DNA from: Mesorhizobium sp. J428
Lineage (GTDB): Bacteria; Pseudomonadota; Alphaproteobacteria; Rhizobiales; Rhizobiaceae
Direction: 5' to 3'
Assembly: GCF_024699925.1 (NCBI RefSeq)
Contig: NZ_JAJOMX010000001.1
Coordinates: forward strand, 186,001-250,000
Length of the DNA stretch: 64,000 nt
Part shown: positions 10,601-19,448 of the stretch, one piece after another
Position numbering within the stretch: the first letter of the stretch is position 1
Layout of the letters: each line of letters starts with the position of its first letter
Made by a program: the position numbers and the translations under genes
The notes under the pieces: model-generated
The model's input: the letters and a program-made list of their open reading frames with translations, nothing else
Told to the model about the DNA's origin: nothing
Database searches by the model: none

Positions 10601-13146
10601 TCAACATCTCCTCGCGCTTCGCGGGCGAGGTGCTGGTGACAGTCGGCGCCGACCGGCTGCTCGCCACCTACACCGCGACCGTGCCGGAAGGCGGCACGAC
10701 CGTCGACATCCCCGTCAGCGCCGACTGGGGTGCCGGGGCGTATGTCACGGCCGCGCTCTACCGGCCGGGCGATGCTCAGGAATCGCGCATGCCGATGCGC
10801 GCCATCGGCCTCAAATGGCTGCAGGTCGACCCGGCCTCGCGCACCATCGGCGTCTCGCTCGAAACGCCGCAGAAGATGGAGCCGCGCGGTCCGCTGGTCA
10901 TCCCGGTCGCGCTCTCCAACGTGCCGGCCGGCGAGAAGGCCTATGTCACGGTCGCGGCCGTCGACGTCGGCATCCTCAACCTCACCTCCTACACGCCGCC
11001 CGATGCTGGCAAGTGGTATTACGGCCAGCGCAAGCTCGGCATCGAGATGCGTGACATCTACGGCCGGCTGATCGACGGTTCGCTGGGGGCGGCGGGCCGG
11101 CTGCGCACCGGCGGCGACGGCGGCATGCAGACCACCGGCAACCCGCCGACGGAGAAGCTGGTCGCCTTCTTCTCCGGCATCGTCGAGGTCGGACCCGACG
11201 GCCGCGCCTCGGTCTCCTTCGACATCCCGCAGTTCAACGGCACGGCCCGCGTCATGGCGGTCGCCTGGTCGGGCTCGGCACTCGGCCGCGCCCAGGCCGA
11301 CGTCATCATCCGCGATCCCGTCGTGGTGACGGCCTCGATGCCGAAGTTCCTCACGCCAGGCGACCGGGCGGAGCTCAGGCTCGACATCGCCAACACGGAT
11401 GGCCCGGCCGGCGACTACAAGCTCGCCCTCAAGGGCACCGGCCTGATCCTCGACGGCGGCGACGAAACGCTGAACCTTGCCGCCGGCAAGAGTCAGACCG
11501 TCACCGTGCCGCTCGTCGCCGGCGACGCGGAATTCGCCACGATCGACGTGTCGCTCACCCATGCGAGCGGCCTGACGGTCGAGCAGGCCCTGTCGGCCCC
11601 GGTCCGTCCGGCCGTGCTGCCGGTCACGACGCGCCACGTCGTCACACTCGCCCCGAACACTGGCAGCATCACCGTCGACGGCGGTCTGCTGGCCGAGAGC
11701 GTCCGGCAGGGCGCAACCGTCTCGGTCGGCGTCTCCCGCTCGGCCGCGCTCGACATCCCGGCCATGCTGATGACGCTCGACCGCTACCCCTATGGCTGCG
11801 CCGAGCAGACAACGAGCCGCGCGCTGCCGCTGCTCTACCTGTCCGAACTGTCGGCGGAGGCCGGCATGGAGGACGATCCGGACGTGCGCAAGCGCGTGCA
11901 GGATGCCATCGTGCGCGTCCTGTCCTACCAGTCGTCGTCCGGCTCGTTCGGCCTCTGGGGCCCCGGCTACGGCGACCTCTGGCTCGACTCCTACGTCACA
12001 GACTTCCTGACCCGCGCGCGGGAGCAGAAATACGACGTGCCGTCCGAAGGCATCGACCAGGCGCTGCGCAATCTCCAGAACGCGCTCTCCTACGACGTCA
12101 ACATCGAGGAGAAGGGCAACGAGATCGCCTATGCGCTCTACGTGCTCGCCCGCAACAAGAAGGCCTCGGTCGGCGACCTGCGCTACTATTCCGACACGCA
12201 GATCGGCCAGTTCCGCACGCCGCTGGCGCGTGCCCACCTTGCGGCCGGCCTCGCGCTCTACGGCGACGCCATCCGCTCGGAAGCCGCCTTCGGTTCGGCC
12301 TTCCAGCTGGCGCAGGCAACCGAGGGCAAGTCGCTCGACCGCTCCGACTACGGCTCGGCACTGCGTGACGGCGCCGCAATGCTGGCGCTCGCCGCCGAAT
12401 CCCGCCCGGCGCCGGCGCTGATCCCGTCCATGGTCCAGCTCGTCTCACAGGAGCGCAACCAGTCGCGCTGGACCTCCACGCAGGAGGAAGCCTGGATGCT
12501 GCTTGCCGCCCGCGCCATCAAGGCCGGCAGCAACGACATCCGGCTGAACGTCAACGGCCAGCCGCACACCGGCAACTTCTCGGTGCGCAAGACCTCCGAC
12601 GACCTCGACGCGGCGCCCGTCGTCATCTCCAACGCGTCGAACGAGCCCTTGGAGGCGGTGCTGACGACGGTCGCGGCTCCCCTCGATCCGCTTCCGGCTG
12701 GCGGCGACGGCTTCGCCATCGAGCGCACGTACTACACGCTCGACGGCGAGGAGGCGAACATCACCGAGGCGGCGCAGAACGAGCGCTACGTCGTGGTGCT
12801 GAAGGTCACGGAGAAGAACTCGTGGCCGTCGCGCGTGCTGGTCAGCGACCTGCTACCGGCAGGCTTCCAGATCGACAATCCGTCGATCGTCGGCAGTGCC
12901 GCGCTCGTCAACTTCGACTGGCTGGGCGACATCGAGCCGGCCCATGTCGAGTTCCGCAACGACCGCTTCATCGCCGCGTTCAACCGCGACGGCTCGTCCG
13001 ACCGCGAGTTCAACCTCGCCTACGTCGTGCGTGCCGTGACCCCGGGCGACTATGCGCACCCGGCCGCGACGGTGGAGGACATGTACCGTCCGCAGTTCTC
13101 GGCGCGCACCGCGACCGGCCGCATGCAGGTGCTGGCAGCGCAATGA
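7675..13146 (+). CDS. yfhM: Bacterial alpha-2-macroglobulin with N-terminal PAN/Apple-like domain and thioester
   Basis: This 1,823-aa periplasmic protein belongs to the bacterial alpha-2-macroglobulin family, thought to trap foreign proteases after bait-region cleavage. A signal peptide ends near GGAAAQ. There is no lipobox Cys, unlike the lipoprotein YfhM of E. coli. Residues about 30-105 form a Cys-rich PAN/Apple-like domain (DQCEAACLGDSQCRAF, then VKWCFLK). MG domains follow. The thioester motif GCAEQ is intact at Cys1375-Gln1378 inside LDRYPYGCAEQTTSRALPLL, and an alpha-alpha toroid with QSSSGSFGLWGPG follows. The start was chosen for GGGGGAG just upstream; an earlier in-frame ATG at 7627 lacks this and would bury the signal peptide. 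Its stop overlaps pbpC by ATGA, the classic yfhM-pbpC pairing. Confidence 0.95.
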   Translation: MAKRFLARAFAAIGLIAGLAGGAAAQMDTRSIERSQNSDYFGFDLRTVQNVPLDQCEAACLGDSQCRAFTYNTKVKWCFLKSDYNKLNAFAGAVAGKVVTRSSDPDIGAAEALSFVPAYMLDEAVRYRAGIESATQPPERGLAGLVESAQNMAAGGDPRGAAAAWAAAISISKTDPALWLGLTDAAMGIVSLNQNDSWTWRQNATSAGVVAYQLTRTTASRAQALATLARALEARSNPRPALEAYKASLAFVADAGVQSAFDSLYEKYGFRVVDHTIDSDNRTPRVCVQFSEALVKSGVDYANFVTVDGQDKPAIVPGDREICAEGLEHGKNYTISVRQGLPAAIGEVIERPVTLNVYIRDRAPSARFTGENFVLPSTARRGIPLVTVNAQSAKLSLYRIGDRGLADAISNERFLRQMDGYDAQRIADETGEPIWSGTIDIQSKLNEEVTTSFPVDEALPERKPGVYVLVAEPVKGVDEDDWSTKATQWFVVSDIGLATYTGEDGLTVFARSLSTAKPLANVELQLLARNNEVLGKATTDAEGRATFTPGLVRGEGGLTPALVAAQAAEDFVFLDMTRAGFDLSDRGVEGRETPGAIDVYAWTERGIYRAGETVHVQALARDDRAKAIADLPLTVIFSRPDGVENSREVTTGAELGGHHAALALTDNAMRGTWTARVYTDPKASPLSEISFLVEDFTPDRIEFDMSSEQEEVAVGEPATIDIDGRYLYGAPAAGLSMEGEVNVSTTRERDGFAGFQFGLADEEGDDEQSTRVDLDELPLTDEDGKASFEVTVDEVPSTTRLLVGEVVVRMREGGGRAVERKLDLGIRGDGPVIGIKPEFEGDSAPEGSTANFKIIAVNPEGERQDLAGMDWSLVKVERNYQWYRSNDAWAYEPVTFTTKVADGKLNAKAGEEASLALPVNWGRYRLEITAPDASGPATSVEFDAGWYVSATSTETPDGLEVALDKPAYAPGETARLNISSRFAGEVLVTVGADRLLATYTATVPEGGTTVDIPVSADWGAGAYVTAALYRPGDAQESRMPMRAIGLKWLQVDPASRTIGVSLETPQKMEPRGPLVIPVALSNVPAGEKAYVTVAAVDVGILNLTSYTPPDAGKWYYGQRKLGIEMRDIYGRLIDGSLGAAGRLRTGGDGGMQTTGNPPTEKLVAFFSGIVEVGPDGRASVSFDIPQFNGTARVMAVAWSGSALGRAQADVIIRDPVVVTASMPKFLTPGDRAELRLDIANTDGPAGDYKLALKGTGLILDGGDETLNLAAGKSQTVTVPLVAGDAEFATIDVSLTHASGLTVEQALSAPVRPAVLPVTTRHVVTLAPNTGSITVDGGLLAESVRQGATVSVGVSRSAALDIPAMLMTLDRYPYGCAEQTTSRALPLLYLSELSAEAGMEDDPDVRKRVQDAIVRVLSYQSSSGSFGLWGPGYGDLWLDSYVTDFLTRAREQKYDVPSEGIDQALRNLQNALSYDVNIEEKGNEIAYALYVLARNKKASVGDLRYYSDTQIGQFRTPLARAHLAAGLALYGDAIRSEAAFGSAFQLAQATEGKSLDRSDYGSALRDGAAMLALAAESRPAPALIPSMVQLVSQERNQSRWTSTQEEAWMLLAARAIKAGSNDIRLNVNGQPHTGNFSVRKTSDDLDAAPVVISNASNEPLEAVLTTVAAPLDPLPAGGDGFAIERTYYTLDGEEANITEAAQNERYVVVLKVTEKNSWPSRVLVSDLLPAGFQIDNPSIVGSAALVNFDWLGDIEPAHVEFRNDRFIAAFNRDGSSDREFNLAYVVRAVTPGDYAHPAATVEDMYRPQFSARTATGRMQVLAAQ

Positions 13147-15226
13147 CGCGCCGCCTGCGCCGAACGCTCTATGCCGCCGCCGGGGCCTGTGCCCTGGCGG
13201 TGGCCTGCGCATTCGGCCTCGACCGCCTCGACAAAGCCTACCCGCCGCCGCTGGAAGCGGCGATGGAGCGTTCGGCCGAAGTGGTCGACCGCGACGGCCT
13301 GCTGCTGCGCGCCTTCGCCACCAGGGAAGGCCGGTGGCGGCTGGAGCCCGATATGGCCGATGTCGACCGGCGTTTCGTCGACATGCTCACTGCCTTCGAG
13401 GACCGGCGCTTCCGCGAGCATTCCGGCGTCGATCTCAGGGCGCTCGCCCGCGCCGCGGTCCAGTTCGCCGCCAATGGCCGCATCATTTCCGGCGGTTCGA
13501 CGCTCTCCATGCAGCTCGCCCGCCTGATCGAGCCGCGCGAACGCCGCTCGATCACCGCCAAGGTCATGCAGATCGCCCGCGCGGTCCAGATTGAGCGGCG
13601 GCTGTCGAAGGACGAGATCCTGCGCCTCTACCTGACGCTCGCGCCCTATGGCGGCAATCTCGAAGGCATTCGCGCCGCCTCGCTTGCCTGGTTCGGCAAG
13701 GAGCCGCGCCGGCTGACGCTCGCCGAATCCGCCCTGCTGGTCGCGATCCCGCAGCTGCCTGAACTGCGCCGCCCTGACCGCAACCTCGAAGCCGCGAAAG
13801 CCGCCCGCGCTCGCGTGCTTGCCCGTGCAGTCGAGGCCGGAATCGTCGGCGAAGGCGAGGCGAGGCTGGCAGGGCTCGAGCCCATGCCCTCCGTCCGCCA
13901 GGCCCTGCCCTCGCTCGCGCCGCATCTCGCCGAAACGGTGAAGCGCACCGAGCCGAACGAGCGCCGCCACGTCGTGACCTTGTCCCGCCCCGTGCAGCAG
14001 GGGTTGGAGACGGCTGCGAACGCCGCCGCCCGCACGCTCGGCCCGAAGCTCTCCGTGGCGATGGTGATGGCCGATGCGCAGACGGGAGAGATCCTCGGCG
14101 AGGTCGGCTCGGCCTCCTATCTCGACCGCGCCCGCCAGGGCTATGTCGACATGACCCGCGCCGTGCGCTCGCCGGGGTCGACGCTGAAGCCCTTCATCTA
14201 TGGTCTCGCCTTCGAGGATGGCCGCATTGCGCAGCAGACCGTAATCGAGGACCGGCCGGCCAATTTCGCCGGCTATCGGCCGCGCAACTTCGACATGGAA
14301 TATCAGGGAGACGTGTCGATCCGCGCAGCCCTGCAGATGTCGCTCAACGTGCCGGCCATCCGCCTGCTCGACGCCGTCGGACCGCACCGCCTGATGGCGC
14401 GCTTCCGTGACGCCGGCATCAGTGCGAAAATGCCGAGCGGCAAGGCGGCGGGTCTGGCGATCGGCCTCGGCGGCATCGGGCTCACCTTGCGCGATCTGGT
14501 CCAGCTCTACACCGGCCTCTCCAATCGCGGCCAGGCGACGACGCTCTCCAACCGTCCGCGCAAGGAAGGCGAAACGCCGCGCCGGGCGCAGATCCTGCCG
14601 GCCATCGCCGCGTGGCAGATCGCCGACATCCTGTCGGGCGTCAATCCGCCGAAGGGCGCCACCCAGCGCGGCATCGCCTACAAGACCGGCACCAGCTACG
14701 GCTACCGCGACGCCTGGGCGATCGGCTTCGACGGTCGCCATGTGCTGGGCGTCTGGGTCGGCCGGGCAGACGGGTCCGCCGTGCCCGGCATCTCCGGCTT
14801 CGGCACCGCAGCCCCCTTCTCTTCGACGCCTTCGTGAAATCCGGTCTGCCCGTCACGCCGCTGCCCCGCGCCCCGACCGGCGCGCTGCGCCAGGCTTTTT
14901 CCGAACTGCCCGTCACGCTGCGCCGCTTCGAGAGCACCGCATCGGAGACGAAGCTGCGCGGTGTCGCCGATGCTGCTCCCCAGATCGTCTTCCCGCCTCA
15001 GGGCGCCCGCGTCTCGCTCGCCGACGGCAGCGACGGCTTCTCGCCGCTGGTGCTGAAACTCCAGGGCGGCCGCGCGCCGTTCCGCTGGCTGTCGAACGGC
15101 AAGCCCTGGCCCGAAGCCGAACGCCGCCGCACCGCCCGCTGGCAACCCGACGGCGCCGGCCAGCAGACGCTGACCGTGATCGACGCGGCGGGGCGAGCTG
15201 CGAGCGTTAGGGTGTTCGTGGAGTAA
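13143..15226 (+). pseudogene. pbpC: Penicillin-binding protein 1C, frameshifted near the 3' end
   Basis: PbpC is a bifunctional peptidoglycan glycosyltransferase/transpeptidase-like protein that travels with alpha-2-macroglobulin. Seen here: one membrane anchor (residues about 8-27), glycosyltransferase signatures AFEDRRFREHSGVD (Glu86) and GGSTLSMQLARL, transpeptidase SxxK at Ser346-Lys349 (SPGSTLKPF), and KTGT. The first frame stops at 14837, but the expected continuation (LLFDAFVKSGLP) and the PBP1C C-terminal domain carry on in another frame to 15226. Adding one C to the C-run at 14812-14816 restores a normal 694-aa protein. Sequencing error is the likely cause, but a real truncation after the transpeptidase domain cannot be excluded. 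Confidence 0.92.
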
Positions 15227-15293
15227 TCACGGGAACAGGCATGCCCGCTCACCGTCTCAGGCTTCATGCGAACGCGCACCCAAGCCGTAAAAA

Positions 15294-16088
15294 CTACGCC
15301 AGCCATTCCTCCAGCGCCGCCTGCCTCACATCTTCCAGCAGCCGCACGAAGCCGTCCGCCTGGTGCTCGGCCGTCAGCCGGCCCTTCTCCGCCGTCGCCT
15401 TCGAGGCTTCGCCCACCACGCCGTTCGGATTGAGGTCGCTGGCGATCCAGGCGAAGGCGTGCGTGCCGGTGTGGCGCAGCAGCGAGAAGCTCTCCTCGGC
15501 CGCCTCCACGCGCGAGACGAAATCCTGCGCCTTGCGCATGTCGACCAGGTCCGGCCGGAAATGCAGCATCAGCGAGGTCTCGACATCGCCGCCATGAATG
15601 CCATAGCGGCCTTCGATATTCGAATAGAGCCCGTCCGGCTTGCCGAAGCGCATCCAGCTCGTCTTCACCGACATCATGCCGAACCGCACCCGCAGCTCGC
15701 GGCTGACGATCCCCATGATCTCCTCGTTGCCGCCGTGCGAGTTGACGATGACGATCTTGCGCACGCCCGCGCGGGCGACCGAGGCGCCCAGCTCCGTCCA
15801 CGCCTCGATCAGCGCCGTCGCCGGCAGCGTCAAAGTGCCCGGTGCGTGAAGATGCTCGTTCGACTTGCCGACCGCCTGCACCGGCAGGATACGCACGTCG
15901 AGCGCCGCTGGCAGCCGGTCAATGACGGTGGCCAGCATGCCGTTCATGATCGACGTGTCGGTCGACACCGGCAGGTGCGGCCCGTGCTGCTCGATCGCCG
16001 CCACCGGCAGCACCGCGATGGTGCCCTCCGGATCGATCGAGGCATATTCCGTCGTGGGGAAATCGCCCCACCAGACGCGGCGCGCCAT
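15294..16088 (-). CDS. Creatininase-family metal-dependent amidohydrolase
   Basis: This 264-aa enzyme belongs to the creatininase family, which includes creatinine amidohydrolase, MftE and the FAPy-hydrolase ArfB. The metal and active-site motifs are intact: EQHGPHLP (Glu33, His35), Asp44 in STDTS, NSHGGNE (His118) and GGDVETS with Glu170. AAGGAGA lies 5 bases upstream of the ATG. It is second in a two-gene leftward operon, 34 bases after the RidA gene. That operon is divergent from the transporter/deaminase operon, so it probably opens a ring or amide of the same imported compound. The actual substrate cannot be read from the sequence; creatinine is only one option. Confidence 0.85.
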   Translation of the reverse strand: MARRVWWGDFPTTEYASIDPEGTIAVLPVAAIEQHGPHLPVSTDTSIMNGMLATVIDRLPAALDVRILPVQAVGKSNEHLHAPGTLTLPATALIEAWTELGASVARAGVRKIVIVNSHGGNEEIMGIVSRELRVRFGMMSVKTSWMRFGKPDGLYSNIEGRYGIHGGDVETSLMLHFRPDLVDMRKAQDFVSRVEAAEESFSLLRHTGTHAFAWIASDLNPNGVVGEASKATAEKGRLTAEHQADGFVRLLEDVRQAALEEWLA

Positions 16089-16122
16089 CTCGCTCTCCTT
16101 CTCTGCGGGTCTCGCGCAGGCT

Positions 16123-16506
16123 TTACGCCGCCGCGATCACCTCGATCTCGACCTTGAATTCCGGCCGCGTGAAGCCGCCGACGATCATCAGTGTGGACGC
16201 CGGCGGCGGATCGGCAACCACCCGGTCCCTCACCGTCATATAAGGCCTCATATAGGCACGGTGTGTGACATAGGCGTTGATGCGCACGATGTCGGCCAGC
16301 CCCATGCCGGCCTCTCCAAGGATAGCCTCGATATTGGCGAAACAGATCTCCGCCTGCTCCTCGACGCTCTCCGGCACCGTGTCGTCCGCCCTCACGCCGA
16401 GCTGCCCCGACACCGCGACGATCCGCTTGCCGGCCGCCACTTCGACGCCATGGCTGTAGCGGGCGAAAGGAGCCCTGATCGTCGGCGGATTGAGCGGGCG
16501 GTGCAT
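16123..16506 (-). CDS. RidA family enamine/imine deaminase-like protein
   Basis: This is a 127-aa RidA/YjgF/UK114-type protein. Family members hydrolyse reactive enamines or imines made by other enzymes, and paralogues sit in pyrimidine and aromatic N-compound pathways (RutC, for example). The typical core is visible: IVAVSGQLG near the N-terminus, EEQAEICFANIEAILGEAGM, DIVRINAYVT and a KVEIEVIAA tail. A weak AGGA site precedes the ATG. It is first in an operon with the creatininase-family gene and is divergent from the sigma-54-controlled transporter operon. That suggests a pathway-specific role cleaning up an imine intermediate. Confidence 0.88.
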   Translation of the reverse strand: MHRPLNPPTIRAPFARYSHGVEVAAGKRIVAVSGQLGVRADDTVPESVEEQAEICFANIEAILGEAGMGLADIVRINAYVTHRAYMRPYMTVRDRVVADPPPASTLMIVGGFTRPEFKVEIEVIAAA

Positions 16507-16696
16507 CGGCGTATCCTGTTGTCGCGGCCAGCTATGCCCCGCGTCCGACGCACATTCAACAATCAACTGTTGGCGACCTGCGACGGCGATGGACAGCGGC
16601 CCAATATTTGAGCATCGTGCCCGCCGCAGCACCAGCCCGGGCCGTACCGCCGGCGGCAATCCACCGATCCGCGACCGCATTGGTCGCCAGCGGACC

Positions 16697-16713
16697 TTGG
16701 CATGGGCTTTGCA
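16697..16713 (+). promoter_or_regulatory. Sigma-54 (RpoN) -24/-12 promoter of the transporter/deaminase operon
   Basis: The sequence TTGGCATGGGCTTTGCA matches the RpoN consensus (TGGCAC-N5-TTGCA), with GG at 16699-16700 and GC at 16711-16712. The invariant spacing of 10 bases between GG and GC is met. Transcription would start near 16724, leaving an untranslated leader of about 50 bases before the ATG at 16775. RpoN promoters need an enhancer-binding activator such as NtrC. I found no convincing activator site upstream. Confidence 0.72.
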
Positions 16714-16774
16714 TTTTGATTCTCTGGATTCAGGCCGGCGCATATCGCGGACGGGCTCAACAAAGGGTGGTGTC

Positions 16775-17781
16775 ATGAAGACGAAACTGTTCATGTCGGT
16801 CGCTGCGCTGACGGTCCTGGCGGGTTCCGCCGGCCTCGCCGCGGCCCAGGAAAAGGTCACCTTCCAGACCAACTGGTTCGCCCAGGCCGAGCATGGCGGC
16901 TACTACCAGTCGGTGGCCGATGGGTACTTATAAGGCTTGCGGCCTCGACGTGACGATCGCCATGGGCGGCCCGCAGGTCTCTGGCCGTCCGCTGCTGCTC
17001 GCCGGCAAGATTGATTTCTACATGGGCGGCAACATGTTGCAGGCCTTCTCGGCGGTGCAGGAGAACATCCCGGTCGTCATCGTCGCCGCCTCCTTCCAGA
17101 AGGAGCCGCAGGTGCTGATGAGCCATCCGGGCGAAGGCCTCGACACCTGGGAGAGCCTGAAGGGCGCCGAGCAGTACATCCTCGCCGACGAGGGCTTCCA
17201 GTCCTACTTCCAGTGGATGATCACCGAGTTCGGCTTCGATGCGTCGAAGCGCATCCCCTACACCTTCAATCCGGCTCCCTTCATCGCCAACAAGAAGTCC
17301 GTCCAGCAGGGTTACGTCACCTCCGAGCCTTATGCCGTGGAAAAGGAAGGCGGCTTCGTGCCGAACCAGTTCTTGCTTGCCGACTATGGCTTCGACACCT
17401 ACGCCACGACGATCGAAACCATGCGCGATACGATCGACAAGCGCCCCGAAGTCGTGAAGTGCTTCGTCGACGGCTCGGCCAAGGGCTGGGCATAACTACC
17501 TCTACGGCGACAACAAGGCCGCCAACGAGCTGATCAAGAAGGACAATCCGGAGATCACCGACGAGCAGATCGCGTTTTCGATCGACCAGATGAAGAAGTT
17601 CGGCATCGTCGATTCGGGCGACACCGAGAAGCTCGGCATCGGTGCCATGACCGACGAGCGGATGAAGAGCTTCTACGACAAGATGGTCGCGGCCAAGGTC
17701 TTGCCTGCCGGCATCGACGTCAAGAAGGCCTACACGCTTGACTTCGTCAACAAGGGCGTCGGCCTCGACCTCAAGAAGTGA
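16775..17781 (+). pseudogene. NMT1/THI5-like ABC substrate-binding protein, two frameshifts
   Basis: This is a NitT/TauT-type periplasmic binding protein. Its signal peptide is MKTKLFMSVAALTVLAGSAG..AAAQ. Related proteins bind thiamine pyrimidine precursors, riboflavin or other small N-compounds. The mature protein opens with VTFQTNWFAQAEHGGYYQS and continues LDVTIAMGGPQVSG. The reading frame breaks near 16922-16928 (one extra base) and at the G-run 17488-17490 (one extra G). After removing both bases the protein is 334 aa and collinear with the family throughout, ending KGVGLDLKK. The shifts are probably sequencing errors. It is the first gene after the sigma-54 promoter and lies 6 bases before its ATPase. 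Confidence 0.86.
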
Positions 17782-17787
17782 GCCATC

Positions 17788-18600
17788 TTGCCTGACGTGA
17801 CCAAGCCCGGCGGCGCGCCGCTTCTCATCCTGCGCGCCGTCGGAAAGACCTTTTCCAACGGCGTCACTGCTCTGGACCGTGTCGACCTCACACTGCGCGA
17901 GGGCGATTTCCTGAGCCTGCTCGGGCCGTCCGGCTGCGGCAAGTCGACGGCACTGCGGATCATCGCAGGCCTGTCATCGCCCACGACCGGCGTGCTCGAC
18001 TGGCGCGGCACGCCGATGGGCAAGACCGACATCGGCTTCGTCTTCCAAGAGCCGACGCTGATGCCCTGGGCCAGCGTTTTCGACAATGTGTGGCTGCCGC
18101 TGCGCCTCAAGGGCATATCGCGCCGGCAGGCGGAGCCGGCGATCGCGGAGATGCTGGAGCGGGTCCACTTGACGGGCTTCGAGAACGCGGTCCCGCGCGA
18201 GCTCTCCGGCGGCATGAAGATGCGCGTGTCGATCGCGCGCGGCCTCGTCACGCGCCCGCGCGTTCTCCTCATGGACGAGCCCTTCGCCGCGCTGGACGAG
18301 ATCACCCGCTTCAAGCTCAACAACGACCTGCTCGAACTATGGCAGGATCAGCGCTTCACCGTTGTCTTCGTCACCCACAGCGTGTTCGAGAGCGTCTTCC
18401 TGTCGAACCGCATCGTCGTCATGGCCGCGCGCCCGGGTCGCGTTTTCGAGGAGGTCGACGTCGACGTGCCCTACCCGCGCAACGAGACGTTCCGAACCTC
18501 GCCGGAATACGCGGCACTCTGCCGGAAGACCTCCGACGTCCTGGTCGGCGCGATCAACAGTACCGCGGCATCGAAAGGCGTGCTTGATGGCGTCCTTTGA
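17788..18600 (+). CDS. ABC transporter ATP-binding protein, NitT/TauT type
   Basis: This is the cytoplasmic ATPase (270 aa) of the importer begun by the upstream binding protein. Motifs in order: Walker A GPSGCGKST (about residues 47-55), Q-loop FVFQEPTLMPW, ABC signature LSGGMKMR, Walker B VLLMDEPFAALDE and the H-loop VTHSVFE. The signature carries Met where Gln is common (SGGMKMR), as in many SsuB/TauB-like proteins. The proposed start is TTG at 17788, 6 bases after the previous stop; no better in-frame start lies before the conserved core. It overlaps the permease gene by 14 bases, so the two are translationally coupled. Confidence 0.92.
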   Translation: MPDVTKPGGAPLLILRAVGKTFSNGVTALDRVDLTLREGDFLSLLGPSGCGKSTALRIIAGLSSPTTGVLDWRGTPMGKTDIGFVFQEPTLMPWASVFDNVWLPLRLKGISRRQAEPAIAEMLERVHLTGFENAVPRELSGGMKMRVSIARGLVTRPRVLLMDEPFAALDEITRFKLNNDLLELWQDQRFTVVFVTHSVFESVFLSNRIVVMAARPGRVFEEVDVDVPYPRNETFRTSPEYAALCRKTSDVLVGAINSTAASKGVLDGVL

Positions 18601-19441
18601 AGAATCGGCGCCTGTGCCGCTCGACGCCGAGGAGATGCGCCGCCTGCGCGTCGCGCGACTGGAGCGGATCGGAAAATGGGTGCTGCCGATCGCCATCATG
18701 TGCGTGGCGATCTTCCTGTGGGACCGCATCGTCGTCTGGAACGAGATTCCGCACTACATCCTGCCGCGCCCAGTCGACGTGCTCCAGGCGCTGATCGACG
18801 ACCGCGCCCTGCTCTTCTCCTCGCTTCTCACCACGCTGCGCATCACCGGCCTCGGCCTGCTGTTCGCCGTCGTGGGCGGCGTCGGCCTCGCTGTGCTCTT
18901 CGCCCAGTCGAAATGGGTGGAGATGTCGTTTTTCCCCTTTGCGATCGTGCTCCAGGTCACGCCCATTGTCGCGATCTTCCCGCTGATCAACATCTATGTC
19001 GACAACCAGACGGCCAAGCTGCTGCTCTGCGCCTGGATCGTCGCCTTCTTCCCGATCCTCTCCAACACCACGCTCGGCCTCAACTCGGTCGACCGCAATC
19101 TGCGCGACCTGTTCAAGCTGAACGGCGCGACCCGCTGGCAGGAGCTCTGGCACCTCAGACTTCCCGCAGCCATGCCTTACTTCCTCGGCGGCCTGAAGAT
19201 CGCCGGCGGCCTGGCGCTGATCGGAGCGGTTGTCGCCGAGTTCGTCGCCGGCTCGGCGGGCCAATCCTCGGGTCTCGCCTCGCGCATCATCGAGAGCGGT
19301 TATCGTCTGCGCACGGCGCGGCTCTTCGCCGCTTTGATCCTGATCTCGCTCACCGGCATCGTCATCTTCATGACGCTCACCTGGATCTCGCACATGATGC
19401 TGCGCCGCTGGCACGAAAGCGCGCTGAAGCAGGAACGGTGA
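18587..19441 (+). CDS. ABC transporter permease, NitT/TauT (SsuC/ThiX-like) type
   Basis: This 284-aa inner-membrane permease carries the binding-protein-dependent transport (BPD_transp_1) fold. A first helix at about residues 29-46 (WVLPIAIMCVAIFLWDRI) is followed by periplasmic DVLQALIDDRALLFSSLLTTL and five further hydrophobic segments. The EAA-type cytoplasmic loop is recognisable in LFKLNGATRWQELWHLRLPAAMPY. The start ATG lies inside the ATPase gene. Its stop is 7 bases before the amidohydrolase start, so transport and catabolic genes are co-transcribed. The substrate is inferred only from the neighbours. Confidence 0.92.
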   Translation: MASFEESAPVPLDAEEMRRLRVARLERIGKWVLPIAIMCVAIFLWDRIVVWNEIPHYILPRPVDVLQALIDDRALLFSSLLTTLRITGLGLLFAVVGGVGLAVLFAQSKWVEMSFFPFAIVLQVTPIVAIFPLINIYVDNQTAKLLLCAWIVAFFPILSNTTLGLNSVDRNLRDLFKLNGATRWQELWHLRLPAAMPYFLGGLKIAGGLALIGAVVAEFVAGSAGQSSGLASRIIESGYRLRTARLFAALILISLTGIVIFMTLTWISHMMLRRWHESALKQER

Positions 19442-19448
19442 GGTCGAC

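Noticed and set aside
16617..16632. GTGC-N8-GCAC inverted repeat considered as an NtrC site
   Set aside because: NtrC sites read GCAC-N7-GTGC; here the half-sites face the opposite way and the spacing differs.
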